Below, in pieces: positions 16,345 to 23,917 of a DNA stretch of 37,348 nucleotides. The stretch's first letter is position 1. Each line of letters begins with the position of its first letter. The stretch spans positions 1 to 37,348 of the forward strand of contig CAMFLW010000019.1 in the NCBI GenBank assembly GCA_945957575.1, read 5' to 3'. The notes beneath the pieces are model-generated. The model saw nothing but the letters and a program-made list of their open reading frames with translations, had not been told where the DNA came from and made no database searches. The position numbers and the translations under genes were made by a program. Origin of the DNA: an uncultured Aeromonas sp. GTDB lineage: Bacteria > Pseudomonadota > Gammaproteobacteria > Enterobacterales > Aeromonadaceae.

Positions 16345-17628
16345 CTAGCGCGGCGGGAACTCGATATCTTCCCCTGCGCTGGCATCGTGATAGGTCGCCA
16401 GATCCAGCTCGTTTTCGCTGCGGGCGATCAGCACCGACACCAGAATATCCCCCGATACATTGACCGTGGTACGCGCCATGTCGAGGATCCGGTCAATACC
16501 TGCAATCAGTGCCACCCCTTCCAGCGGCAAACCCACCGCCGTCAGCGTCAGGGTCAGCAGCATCAGCCCGGTGCCCGGGGTGCCTGCGGTGCCGATACTG
16601 GCCAGGGTGGCGATGCTGATGATGGTCAGGTAGTCCACCAGATGCAGATCCACGCCGAATGCCTGCGCCACAAACAGGGCGGTGACTCCCTGATAGAGGG
16701 CGGTGCCATCCATGTTGATGGTGGCGCCGATGGGCAGCACCTTGGCGGTGATGGCGGGAGAGACGCCCAGCCGCTTCTCGGCGCAGGCCAGACTGATGGG
16801 CAGGGTGGAGTTGCTGGAGCTGCTGGTGAAAGCCACCGCCTGGGCATCGACGATGCTTTTGAAGTAGTGCAACGGATTGAGCCGTGCCAGCAGGAGCAGC
16901 AGGGTGCTGTAGACCCCGAGCACGTGCAGCAGGCAGCCTAGGTAGACGGCGCCGATCACCTTGAGCAGCGGCAGCAGCAGGTCGAGGCCGTACTTACCGG
17001 TCATCCAGGCCATCAGGGCGCAGACACCGTAAGGGGCGAGCGCCATCACCATCTGGGTCAGCTTGAACATCCCCTCCGCCAGCGAGGTGAAGAAGAGGAT
17101 GGCGGGACGGCCACGGCGACCGCTGGCGTTGAGGGCCACCGCCAGCGCCACCGCAAAGACGATCACTTGCAGGATCTTGCCATTCACCATCGCCTGTACC
17201 GGGTTGCTCGGCACCAGATGGCTCAGCACGCTGGCCAGGGTGGGTGGTTCCGACATGCCGATCCGCTCATAGGGGCCCATATCGGCGCCCATGCCGGGCT
17301 CCAGCAGCCAGCCCATCATCAGGCCGATGCAGATGGCGATAGCGGTCGAGCAGAAGTAGAGGCAGATCGCCTTGCTGCCGATGCGATCGAGAGCCTTGCC
17401 TTTGAGTAGCGAGGTGAGACCGGCGATGACCGAGCAGAAGATAAGGGGCACCATCAGCATCTGGATGGTGTTGACGAACAAGACGCCAAGGGGCTTGAGC
17501 AGCAGGGCTTGCTGTTCAAAGCCGACACCCAGACCCACCCCTGTCAGCATGCCGATCAGGGTCTTGAGCCAGAGTGGTCGGCGGGTCCAGATCTGCCAGG
17601 GCTTGAGAGCCTCTCCATGGAACAGCAT
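16345..17628 (-). CDS. Dicarboxylate/amino acid:cation symporter (DAACS family)
   Basis: The protein belongs to the GltP/DctA/SstT-type family of Na+/H+-coupled transporters. In a 427-aa frame it has the serine-rich re-entrant loop SSSSNSTLP (about 269-277), NMDGTA (305-310), AGTPGTG (348-354) and DRILDMARTTVNVSGD (379-394). These carry the cation- and substrate-binding residues of helices 7-8 and hairpins 1-2. An Asp or Arg of the last motif usually sets amino acid or dicarboxylate preference; the DR...D..RT..NV pattern allows glutamate/aspartate-like substrates. I start at ATG 17628 (MLFHGEALK) with AAGGAT upstream; ATG 17649 is an alternative. Confidence 0.93.
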   Translation of the reverse strand: MLFHGEALKPWQIWTRRPLWLKTLIGMLTGVGLGVGFEQQALLLKPLGVLFVNTIQMLMVPLIFCSVIAGLTSLLKGKALDRIGSKAICLYFCSTAIAICIGLMMGWLLEPGMGADMGPYERIGMSEPPTLASVLSHLVPSNPVQAMVNGKILQVIVFAVALAVALNASGRRGRPAILFFTSLAEGMFKLTQMVMALAPYGVCALMAWMTGKYGLDLLLPLLKVIGAVYLGCLLHVLGVYSTLLLLLARLNPLHYFKSIVDAQAVAFTSSSSNSTLPISLACAEKRLGVSPAITAKVLPIGATINMDGTALYQGVTALFVAQAFGVDLHLVDYLTIISIATLASIGTAGTPGTGLMLLTLTLTAVGLPLEGVALIAGIDRILDMARTTVNVSGDILVSVLIARSENELDLATYHDASAGEDIEFPPR

Positions 17629-17795
17629 GACGCCAATATCCTTATACATTGTCTGCGATGGCCAAAAAGGGGCGCCAGTGTAGCGATCCCTGACGCGGGT
17701 TGCCACATTATCGACAAAGCGGTGGTGGTGACCACTCCCCTGACCAGGTAATGCGCAATTTATTGGCCTATATCAAGATCCCTCCGGGCGGGGCG

Positions 17796-17817
17796 ATATT
17801 TAATTGGCATTAAATAT
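17796..17817. promoter_or_regulatory. Perfect 9+9 inverted repeat before the YecH-like gene
   Basis: The arms ATATTTAAT (17796-17804) and ATTAAATAT (17809-17817) are perfect complements around TGGC, 20 bp before the YecH-like ATG. Operator-like size and position suggest binding by a dimeric regulator. The half-site differs by one base from an ArgR half-box (TGAAT) with the same 4-bp spacing. I cannot assign it. Confidence 0.45.
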
Positions 17818-17837
17818 GTTCATTATTGAGGTGAGAG

Positions 17838-18083
17838 ATGTCGCAATCGGTTCATGGTCACGAAGTGATGGAAATGATGCTGGCGCAAGGGGGGCAATTT
17901 ACCCGTGCCAGCCTGAAACAGGCGATGGCCGAGCGGTTCGGTGCCGAAGCTCGTTTTCATACCTGTAGCGCCAGCGAGATGGATGCGGAGGCGCTGATCG
18001 ACTTTCTGGCTGCTCGTGGCAAATTCATCGACTCGGCCGAGGGCTTCCAGACCCGCGCCGACAAGATCTGCAACCACGGTTAA
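17838..18083 (+). CDS. YecH-like metal-binding protein (DUF2492)
   Basis: The 81-aa protein follows E. coli YecH: SVHGHEVMEMM at the start, FTRASLKQAM, the central RFHTCSASEM and C-terminal KICNHG. His and Cys residues in HGHE, HTC and C.H suggest metal coordination; the family is annotated as putative metal-binding, without known function. ATG 17838 has GAGGTGAGAG upstream. It is a single gene whose promoter region carries a striking inverted repeat. Confidence 0.88.
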   Translation: MSQSVHGHEVMEMMLAQGGQFTRASLKQAMAERFGAEARFHTCSASEMDAEALIDFLAARGKFIDSAEGFQTRADKICNHG

Positions 18084-18182
18084 TCCCGCTGCGAGCGCAT
18101 CATGGCGCTCGCTCAATTCTTCGCCCTTTGCTATATTTCGCCCCCTCTCTGTTCCCTATTCAGGGCGTAGCCCGGGCGTTGT

Positions 18183-18782
18183 ATGGATACTTTCTCTGCC
18201 GCAGTCATGCTGTTTCTGATCATGGACCCGCTGGGCAACCTGCCGGTCTTCCTCTCTATCCTGCGTCATATCGATCCCAAGCGACGTCGCAAGGTGATGG
18301 TGCGCGAGCTGCTCTTCTCGCTGGCCATCATGATGCTGTTCCTGTTCGTCGGTCAGCAGATCCTCGGCTTCCTCAACCTGCGGCAGGAGGCGGTCAGCAT
18401 TGCGGGGGGCATCATCCTGTTCCTGATCGCTATCAAGATGATCTTCCCGAGTGAGGGGGGGGTGACCGGGCTGGCGGCGGGCGAGGAGCCTTTTCTGGTG
18501 CCGATGGCGATCCCGATGATCGCTGGCCCCTCGATCCTGGCTTCGTTGATGTTGCTGGCCAATCAGGAGCCTGCCCGGATGGTGGATTGGTCGTTGGCAC
18601 TCTTTATGGCCTGGGCTGCCAGTGCGGTGATCCTGATGTTCTACGAGGTATTCAACAAGCTGCTGGGTGAGCGGGGACTCACTGCGGTGGAGCGGCTGAT
18701 GGGGATGCTGCTGGTGATGATCTCGGTCCAAATGTTGCTGGACGGGGTACATCACTATCTGGCAGTGACCGGCCAGGGCTGA
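18183..18782 (+). CDS. MarC/UPF0056 family inner-membrane protein, YhgN-like
   Basis: The 199-aa protein has six membrane segments and the family hallmarks LIMDPLGNLPVFLSIL near the start and AIPMIAGPSILASLMLL in the middle, an inverted repeat of the same NP/GP helix break. It resembles E. coli YhgN in length. The MarC family is related to the SnatA amino acid transporter, but the substrate is unknown. It lies in its own unit with a strong terminator 27 bp behind the stop codon. Confidence 0.88.
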   Translation: MDTFSAAVMLFLIMDPLGNLPVFLSILRHIDPKRRRKVMVRELLFSLAIMMLFLFVGQQILGFLNLRQEAVSIAGGIILFLIAIKMIFPSEGGVTGLAAGEEPFLVPMAIPMIAGPSILASLMLLANQEPARMVDWSLALFMAWAASAVILMFYEVFNKLLGERGLTAVERLMGMLLVMISVQMLLDGVHHYLAVTGQG

Positions 18783-18808
18783 GTGGTTTACATCTTGAAG
18801 TGAATGAA

Positions 18809-18838
18809 ACGGGGCTACGCAGAGCCCCGTGCTTTTTT
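18809..18838 (+). terminator. Rho-independent terminator of the YhgN-like gene
   Basis: ACGGGGCT (18809-18816) pairs with AGCCCCGT (18823-18830) around ACGCAG and is followed by TTTTTT. It separates convergent genes. Confidence 0.9.
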
Positions 18839-18858
18839 GTTGCCGAGAAGGCGTGCCA

Positions 18859-19827
18859 TCACCCGTGAGTGGTCGCTGCAGGTTCCAGTTTGCTCATGAT
18901 GAGGGACAGCAGCAGCTCCCGTAGCCAGCGGTGGCCCGGATCCTCGCTGTGACGTTGATGCCAGATGAGCAGATGAGAGATGCTGTCCAGCCCGATGGGC
19001 AGCGGCAGTTGCAACAGCGGATAGACCTGGGTGGCGTGGCGGGCGTAGAGCCTGGAGAGGGTCACTATCATGTCGGAGTGCATCCCCATCCGCAGCGCCG
19101 CCTCGAAGGAGGGTACGGTTGCCTCGATACGCCGGTAGAGATCCTGCTCTGCCAACTTGTGATCCAGCATCCAGCGGTCTCGGCCCTCGCAGTAAGTCTG
19201 CACATGGGGATAGCTGAGGTAGTGCTCCAGATTCCAGTTGGGCTCCCGCAGCGCGGGGTGGTGCTGCTGCACCAGACAGGTGAGATCATCGACCGCCAGC
19301 ACTCGCTGGCAGATGCTGTCGGGCAGGGTGTCGAGCCGGTAATCGGAGCTGATGCAGTTTTCCCGCACCGCGAAGGCGATATCCACCTGCCCCTGGCTCA
19401 TCTCGGTCAGACTGTTTTCGGTCCACTCCTCATAGCGCAGACGGATCCGTGGTGCCTGCCGCTTCAGCTCGCTCAGATAAAGCGGGGCGAACAGGGTAAA
19501 GGCGCTGTCCATGCTGGCGATGACAAACTCCCGCTCGGAGTTGACGGGGTCGAACTCGGGCGGCTGGATCAGGTTGTCCAGCGACAGCAGGATGGGTTGC
19601 AACTGCTGTTGCAGCGCAAGGGCTCGGCCGGTGGGTTCCAGCCCGTAGGCGGAGCGGATAAAGAGGGGATCGTTGAAGGTCTCGCGCAGACGGCCGAGCG
19701 CCTTGCTGACGGCGGACTGACTCAAGTGCAGTCGTCTGGCCGCCTTGCTGCCGTTGCGCTCCTCCAGCAGCACCTGCAGGATAATCAGCAAATTGAGGTC
19801 AATGCGACCCAGTTGTTCCAGCAGCAT
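18859..19827 (-). CDS. LysR-family regulator (LeuO/NahR-type architecture)
   Basis: The 322-aa protein has the HTH of the NodD/NahR/LeuO subgroup: DLNLLIILQVLLEERNGSKA, then RRLHLSQSAVSKALGRLRE, FNDPLFIR and GLEPTGRA, followed by a PBP2-type effector domain. I start at ATG 19827 (MLLEQLGR) because AAGAGGAT precedes it by nine bases; an upstream TTG at 19845 overlaps that site. Its 3' neighbour is convergent. On its 5' side is a candidate small RNA reading away from it, which it might regulate; that link is positional only. Confidence 0.9.
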   Translation of the reverse strand: MLLEQLGRIDLNLLIILQVLLEERNGSKAARRLHLSQSAVSKALGRLRETFNDPLFIRSAYGLEPTGRALALQQQLQPILLSLDNLIQPPEFDPVNSEREFVIASMDSAFTLFAPLYLSELKRQAPRIRLRYEEWTENSLTEMSQGQVDIAFAVRENCISSDYRLDTLPDSICQRVLAVDDLTCLVQQHHPALREPNWNLEHYLSYPHVQTYCEGRDRWMLDHKLAEQDLYRRIEATVPSFEAALRMGMHSDMIVTLSRLYARHATQVYPLLQLPLPIGLDSISHLLIWHQRHSEDPGHRWLRELLLSLIMSKLEPAATTHG

Positions 19828-19867
19828 GATATGAATCCTCTTCAATTCTAAGATGAATTTATACCAT

Positions 19868-19896
19868 TTGTTTTCATATCTTGGCGATCTTATCCT
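19868..19896 (+). promoter_or_regulatory. Sigma-70-type promoter for the candidate RNA at 19.9 kb
   Basis: TTGTTT (19868-19873), a 17-bp spacer and TATCCT (19891-19896) give the correct layout. Transcription would start near 19903, next to the LysR gene start. Confidence 0.45.
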
Positions 19897-19902
19897 CGAA
19901 TG

Positions 19903-19996
19903 GTCTCAGGTTCGCATGAACCACTGGTACAGGATGTAGCGGTTGAGGGGACACGTAGCACAACCAATATGGCGACCTCCTGGTCGCCCTATTTTT
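19903..19996 (+). ncRNA. Candidate small RNA with a CAGGATG loop
   Basis: A compact unit of about 94 nt lies between a plausible promoter and a strong terminator: GGCGACC (19971-19977), loop TCCT, GGTCGCC (19982-19988), then TTTTTT. Upstream are the hairpin GGTTC-GCAT-GAACC (19909-19922), TAC-AGGAT-GTA presenting GGA in its loop, and GGTTG/CAACC (19941-19945, 19961-19965). CAGGATG at 19930-19936 is the repeat found in CsrB-type RNAs, but only two GGA triplets are present. No ORF here has a ribosome site. I do not recognise the RNA. Confidence 0.5.
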
Positions 19997-20103
19997 TGGT
20001 TATGATTTATTTGTTCACTTGCACCTGCCTTGATTTTGTCCAACAATCCATGCGCTCTATTTTGCTACAAGTAACAGATATCTCTTTGTGAGGGAGTATC
20101 CCT

Positions 20104-20265
20104 ATGGGTCTCGGTGGAATTCATATCTGGCATATGTTGATCCTCTTGGTGGTCGTTGTGCTGGTCTTTGGCAGCAAGCGGCTTGCCAGTGCAGGTGAGG
20201 ATCTGGGGGCCGCCATCAAAGATTTTCGCAAAGCGATGCGTGACGACGCAAATCATCCGAAATAA
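20104..20265 (+). CDS. Minimal TatA/TatE-like translocase protein
   Basis: The 53-aa protein starts [20 protein letters not shown], continues [20 protein letters not shown] and ends [13 protein letters not shown]. It shows the TatA/E layout: a short N-terminal membrane helix with a polar residue (His10), the FG hinge (FGSKRL), then an amphipathic helix with DLG.AI.DF.KAM. It lacks most of the C-terminal tail (E. coli TatA 89 aa, TatE 67). ATG 20104 has GAGGGAG upstream. tatB and tatC are not nearby, so it is a solitary paralogue like TatE, co-transcribed with a DUF406 gene 16 bp on. Confidence 0.85.
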   Translation: MGLGGIHIWHMLILLVVVVLVFGSKRLASAGEDLGAAIKDFRKAMRDDANHPK

Positions 20266-20281
20266 GCAGTAGGAGTAGAAA

Positions 20282-20584
20282 ATGTCTGTAGACGAGAAAG
20301 TTGAACTGAACGAAACCTGTGACAGCTGTGGCTGTTTTGCCGAGATCGGCACCATCATCGGCGAAGGCGACGATGTGATGGATCTGGTGATCGAGGCCGC
20401 AGCCGAGGCGGATTCCCGCGCCAAGCTGGCTGCCTATGAAGCACTGGCCAAGCAGGTCACTACCGAGGTTCAAATGAGCAGCGAGTTGACCCAGGGCGCC
20501 AACGGCGTGATCCTGAAAGCCCGCCTGCAATTCACCTGCACCGCCGAAAAACTGATTTTCGAAATGCGGGCCCGCTCTATCTGA
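20282..20584 (+). CDS. DUF406 family protein (YfcZ/YiiS-like)
   Basis: The 100-aa acidic protein has the family pattern: CDSCGCFAEIGTII near the N-terminus, an Ala/Glu-rich helix (EAAAEADSRAKLAAYEALA), and FTCTAEKLIFEMRAR at the C-terminus, as in E. coli YfcZ. The CxxCxC could bind metal. Function is unknown. It follows the TatA-like gene with a 16-bp gap containing AGGAG, so the two form a small operon. Confidence 0.88.
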   Translation: MSVDEKVELNETCDSCGCFAEIGTIIGEGDDVMDLVIEAAAEADSRAKLAAYEALAKQVTTEVQMSSELTQGANGVILKARLQFTCTAEKLIFEMRARSI

Positions 20585-20595
20585 GTTGTCTGATA

Positions 20596-20619
20596 ACGCG
20601 GCAGGTTTGCCTGCCGTGT
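20596..20619 (+). terminator. Hairpin behind the DUF406 gene
   Basis: ACGCGGCAGG (20596-20605) pairs with CCTGCCGTGT (20610-20619) around TTTG, with one G-U pair. The following TTGACCCTT is not a good T-tract, so termination may be partial. Confidence 0.5.
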
Positions 20620-20712
20620 TGACCCTTCTGCTGTGGGTCAGCGTTCTATAGTTACTCTATCCCACAGACCTGTTTGCCCGGCGCGAGTCGGTCAACCGAA
20701 GGTGTAAATATC

Positions 20713-20814
20713 ATGACGCAGCGATGGATCTCTGCCCCCAATCCCACTTTCTATCCTGATCCATGCTGCCAACCAGCAGCAGGCGTGACCTCAGCACAGG
20801 GGCTGCCATCGTGA
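20713..20814 (+). CDS. Possible 33-aa upstream ORF coupled to the MltF-like gene
   Basis: ATG 20713, preceded by AAGG ten bases away, opens a 33-codon frame (MTQRWISAPN ... AQGLPS). Its TGA overlaps the ATG of the transglycosylase gene as TGATG, the usual termination-reinitiation geometry. The peptide is Pro/Cys-rich and resembles nothing I know. It may be a leader peptide or chance. Confidence 0.3.
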   Translation: MTQRWISAPNPTFYPDPCCQPAAGVTSAQGLPS

Positions 20815-22235
20815 TGCGACGCTGGATCTGGGCTCTGCTGGCTCTCTGCTGTTTCCCCTTGCTGGCGGCTGAACTCAAGCCACCGCGTCTGCCCCAACCC
20901 GGTGACCTCGAAAGCATTCTGCAAAAGCGCGAACTCAGGGCTCTGGTGGTCTACGAGCGCGGTTTCTATTTTCTCGATCGCGGCTCCCAGTACGGCATTC
21001 TGGTCAATCAGCTGCAAGGATTCGAGCGCTGGCTGAACAACACCTATCTCGCCAAAGAGAAGGTCAAACTCAAGGTGGTCTACATCCCGGTGCGCCAGGA
21101 CAAGTTACTGGACTATCTGACCGAGGGGCGAGGTGATCTGGTGGCGGCGACCATGACGGTGACCCCGACCCGGCGTGAACAGGTGGCCTTCTCCCGGCCG
21201 CTCATTTCATCCATAGAGGAGTGGGTGGTGAGCCAGCAGAGCCTGCCCGCCTTCAGCCGCATTACCCAGCTCTCCGGCAGGCGGGTCTGGGTGCGCGCCA
21301 GCTCCAGCTACTACGAGAGTCTGCGCCAGCTCAACTGGCTGTTTCGCGAGCTGGGGTTGCCCCCCGTCTATATCGAGACGGTGCCCGAATACCTGCAGGA
21401 TGGCGATCTGCTGGAGATGGTGGCCGCTGGCATTATTCCCCTGACGGTGACCGACAGCTACAAGGGACGGATCTGGCTGGGTGGCATGATCTCCGGCCTC
21501 AAGGCTCACAAGTTGATCCCCTTGCGCAGCAACGGCACCAGCGCCTGGGCGCTGCGCAAGAACAGCCCCGAGCTGCTCAAGGCGGTCAATGGCTATCTGG
21601 CGAGTGTCAGCCGCAACAGCCTTTACAGCGACATGACCCTGCGCCGGTTGCTGGTTCGCAGCGATCAGATGAGCAATATCTTGGCGCCGGATCCCATGGG
21701 GCGCCTCGCGACCATTCGCAAAGTGCTGGAGAAGTACGCCAATCAATACGATCTCGACTGGCTGATGCTGGCGGCGCTTGGCTACAAGGAGTCCGGCCTC
21801 AATCCCAAAGCGCGCTCGCCCAAGGGAGCTGTGGGCCTCATGCAGCTGCTGCCCAGCACAGGGCGGGAAGTCGGCATCAACGGCGCCAGGCTCACCACGC
21901 TGGAGGGAAATGTGGAGGCCGCCTGCCGCTACATGCGGTTGATCCTCGATACCTACTTCAATGATCCCAAGCTGGATCGGCTCAACCGCCACCTGTTTGC
22001 CCTCGCCGCCTACAACGCCGGGCCGAACCGGGTGCAGGCGCTGCGAGGCAAGGCGGAGAAACTGGGGCTCGATCCCAACGTCTGGTTCGGCAACGTGGAT
22101 CAGTTGGTGGCCAACGAAGTCGGACAGGGGCCGATCAACTATGTCGGCACCATCTACAAGTACTACGTGGCCTATCGTTTCAGCCTGCCCCAGATCGAGG
22201 GCAAGGCTGCCGCTATCGAAGCGGCTCAGCCCTGA
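20814..22235 (+). CDS. MltF-like lytic transglycosylase with solute-binding domain
   Basis: The 473-aa protein begins with a signal peptide (MRRWIWALLALCCFPLLAAE). A type-3 solute-binding-like domain follows (about 40-280, with EGRGDLVAATMTVTPTRREQ). The C-terminal SLT domain (about 305-430) carries catalytic Glu326 in GYKESGLNP and the motifs SPKGAVGLMQLLPS and ALAAYNAGPNRV. This is the MltF architecture; the enzyme cuts murein to 1,6-anhydromuramyl products in the periplasm. It is shorter than E. coli MltF (518 aa) and differs in sequence, so it is probably a paralogue. An ATG 51 bp upstream is also in frame, but the hydrophobic signal begins here. Confidence 0.9.
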   Translation: MRRWIWALLALCCFPLLAAELKPPRLPQPGDLESILQKRELRALVVYERGFYFLDRGSQYGILVNQLQGFERWLNNTYLAKEKVKLKVVYIPVRQDKLLDYLTEGRGDLVAATMTVTPTRREQVAFSRPLISSIEEWVVSQQSLPAFSRITQLSGRRVWVRASSSYYESLRQLNWLFRELGLPPVYIETVPEYLQDGDLLEMVAAGIIPLTVTDSYKGRIWLGGMISGLKAHKLIPLRSNGTSAWALRKNSPELLKAVNGYLASVSRNSLYSDMTLRRLLVRSDQMSNILAPDPMGRLATIRKVLEKYANQYDLDWLMLAALGYKESGLNPKARSPKGAVGLMQLLPSTGREVGINGARLTTLEGNVEAACRYMRLILDTYFNDPKLDRLNRHLFALAAYNAGPNRVQALRGKAEKLGLDPNVWFGNVDQLVANEVGQGPINYVGTIYKYYVAYRFSLPQIEGKAAAIEAAQP

Positions 22236-22389
22236 TCCGGTTGACCGGCAGGGTCGCCTGCACGGTCGGCAATTGCCAGCCACCGTCCCTGTGTTGCAAA
22301 AACCAGTGAGCAGGGCCGGTGGCCGGGATGAGATCTGGCTGGCTGAGCTGGCCCAGATAGCGCAACATCGGGGTATCATGCAGTTCCAT
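22213..22389 (-). CDS. Small ORF of 58 aa, unknown, overlapping the MltF-like gene end
   Basis: ATG 22389 has AAGGAG six bases upstream. The frame encodes MELHDTPMLRYLGQLSQPDL and continues through HWFLQHRDGGWQLP to RAEPLR, with third-position G/C bias like its neighbours. Its stop lies 23 bp inside the 3' end of the convergent transglycosylase gene. I know no family for it. The ribosome site and codon bias make it more likely than chance. Confidence 0.55.
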   Translation of the reverse strand: MELHDTPMLRYLGQLSQPDLIPATGPAHWFLQHRDGGWQLPTVQATLPVNRIRAEPLR

Positions 22390-22462
22390 CAGCAACTCCT
22401 TTTGAATATGTGAAGAGGCTCGCCAGCGTTATGACACCCGGCCATGACAGCAGGATGACACC

Positions 22463-23716
22463 ATGATCCCCGGATCCTTTGCCCTGATCGACGATCCCCT
22501 GCTGGCGCTCAAGGTGCGCTGCCACTGGATCCGTCATGCCCGCGAGCGGATCCAGGCGCAGTACTACAGCTGGGAGGAGGACAGTAGCGGCAAGCTGCTG
22601 CTGAGCGAGCTGCTTCACGCCGCCCGGCGCGGCGTCAAGGTGCAGCTGCTGGTGGATGATCTTTATGCCGGTGACAACCGCTTTCTGGAGATGGTGGCTC
22701 ACTACCCGGGGATCGAGGTGCGGCTGTTCAACCCTTTCTGGCTGCGGGGCTGGCGCCGGCTGGCACTGCTGCTGGAGGGGTTGTTCAGCTTTCGCCGTAT
22801 CAACCACCGGATGCACAACAAGCTGTTGCTGGTGGATGGCAAGCTGGCACTGATTGGCGGGCGTAACATCGGCGATCGCTACTTCGGTCTGGATCCGCAA
22901 GCCCCCTTCGTGGATCTCGATCTCGCCTGTCAGGGGGGGCTGTGCCAGCAGATGGCGCAGGGGTTCGAGCAGTTCTGGCACAGCCGCTGGAGTCACCCCA
23001 TCCGCCATCTGCTGCGCCGCGAGCTGCTGCCCGCCGAAATAGAGGTGGTCAACGACTTCCTGTTCACCATGACGGATCCGGCGGTAGCGACGGTCTATGA
23101 TCTGCCCGCGGCGCTGTTTGACGAGAGCGATGTGCCGCTGCAATGGCATGAGGGGCGGGCCGAGGTGTGGTTCGACCGTCCCGGCAAGGGGCTGATCTCC
23201 CGTCCCACCACCGCCCGTCAGCTCTGGCGCCAGCTGGCTGACAATCCCGGCTCGCTGGGGCTGGTGACCCCTTACCTCATCCTTACTCGCGGGTTTCGGC
23301 ACCGTCTGGCGCGGCTGCGCCAGCAGGGGGTCGCCATCGACATTCTCACCAACTCGCTAGCCAGCACCGATGTGCCACTGGTCTATGGCGCCTATCAGCG
23401 TTATCTCGGCTGGTTGCTGCGGCGCGGGATCCGGGTCGCCGAGTTTGACCACGGCCACGGCAGCCTGCACGCCAAGCTGATCCTGCTGGGGGAGGAGCGG
23501 GCGCTGTTTGGTAGCCTCAACCTCGATCCCCGCTCGCTGTTTCTCAATACCGAACTGATGCTGCATCTGCACTGCCCGCCGATCTGCGAGGCGCTGCGAA
23601 TGTGGCTGGCTCGCTGGCAGGAGCAGGCGGGTGGATTGCCGCGCAAACCCGAGGGGTGGTCAAGACGGCTGATAGCCCGCCTGAGCGACTGGTTGCCACT
23701 GCGCCGTTGGCTGTGA
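22463..23716 (+). CDS. Phospholipase D / cardiolipin synthase-like protein (ClsC-type)
   Basis: The 417-aa protein has two phospholipase D halves. The first HKD motif is intact: His118-Asn-Lys120 with Asp125 and IGGRN at 131-135. The second has His336-Ala-Lys338 and FGSLNLDPRS (349-358), but the Asp position of HxK(x)4D is Gly343. The FNPFW and LDPRS segments resemble ClsC, which joins phosphatidylethanolamine and phosphatidylglycerol to cardiolipin. ClsC in E. coli is longer (473 aa) and needs a partner (YmdB). No membrane anchor is visible. The conserved His/Lys/Ser/Asn set suggests activity may persist. Confidence 0.88.
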   Translation: MIPGSFALIDDPLLALKVRCHWIRHARERIQAQYYSWEEDSSGKLLLSELLHAARRGVKVQLLVDDLYAGDNRFLEMVAHYPGIEVRLFNPFWLRGWRRLALLLEGLFSFRRINHRMHNKLLLVDGKLALIGGRNIGDRYFGLDPQAPFVDLDLACQGGLCQQMAQGFEQFWHSRWSHPIRHLLRRELLPAEIEVVNDFLFTMTDPAVATVYDLPAALFDESDVPLQWHEGRAEVWFDRPGKGLISRPTTARQLWRQLADNPGSLGLVTPYLILTRGFRHRLARLRQQGVAIDILTNSLASTDVPLVYGAYQRYLGWLLRRGIRVAEFDHGHGSLHAKLILLGEERALFGSLNLDPRSLFLNTELMLHLHCPPICEALRMWLARWQEQAGGLPRKPEGWSRRLIARLSDWLPLRRWL

Positions 23717-23872
23717 GGTGGCCATTTTTTGTGCGAGATCTCGCAAAGCCTTGTAAGCCATTGTTGACGACCCTTGCGGGCGAATAACCATGGGTGAATC
23801 TATCTAGTTGTTTTATAACAATTTAATAGTGATGATAAGGCTGTTTTTTGTACTCTGATTTGAATGGAACTG
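23717..23872. other. AT-rich intergenic stretch, no gene seen
   Basis: Behind the cardiolipin synthase-like gene is an AT-rich segment with runs such as TTTTATAACAATTTAATAG. No ORF here has a ribosome site. It may supply upstream promoter elements for the structured RNA that follows. Confidence 0.4.
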
Positions 23873-23904
23873 GCATAAAAACGTTTTTTATTTTGTTTTT
23901 ATGC
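23873..23904 (+). repeat. Inverted repeat at the head of the structured unit
   Basis: GCATAAAAAC (23873-23882) and GTTTTTATGC (23895-23904) are perfect 10-bp complements around an A/T-only loop apart from one G. It could be a terminator of the upstream gene or part of a promoter; a TAATAT follows at 23906. Confidence 0.5.
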
Positions 23905-23917
23905 GTAATATTTCAGT

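Noticed and set aside
17796-17817. Assignment of the palindrome as an ArgR box
   Set aside because: Spacing agrees but both half-sites differ from TGAAT, and the neighbouring gene is not an arginine gene.
19900-20091. 63-codon frame between the LysR gene and the TatA-like gene
   Set aside because: No ribosome site and it passes through a perfect terminator at 19971-19996.
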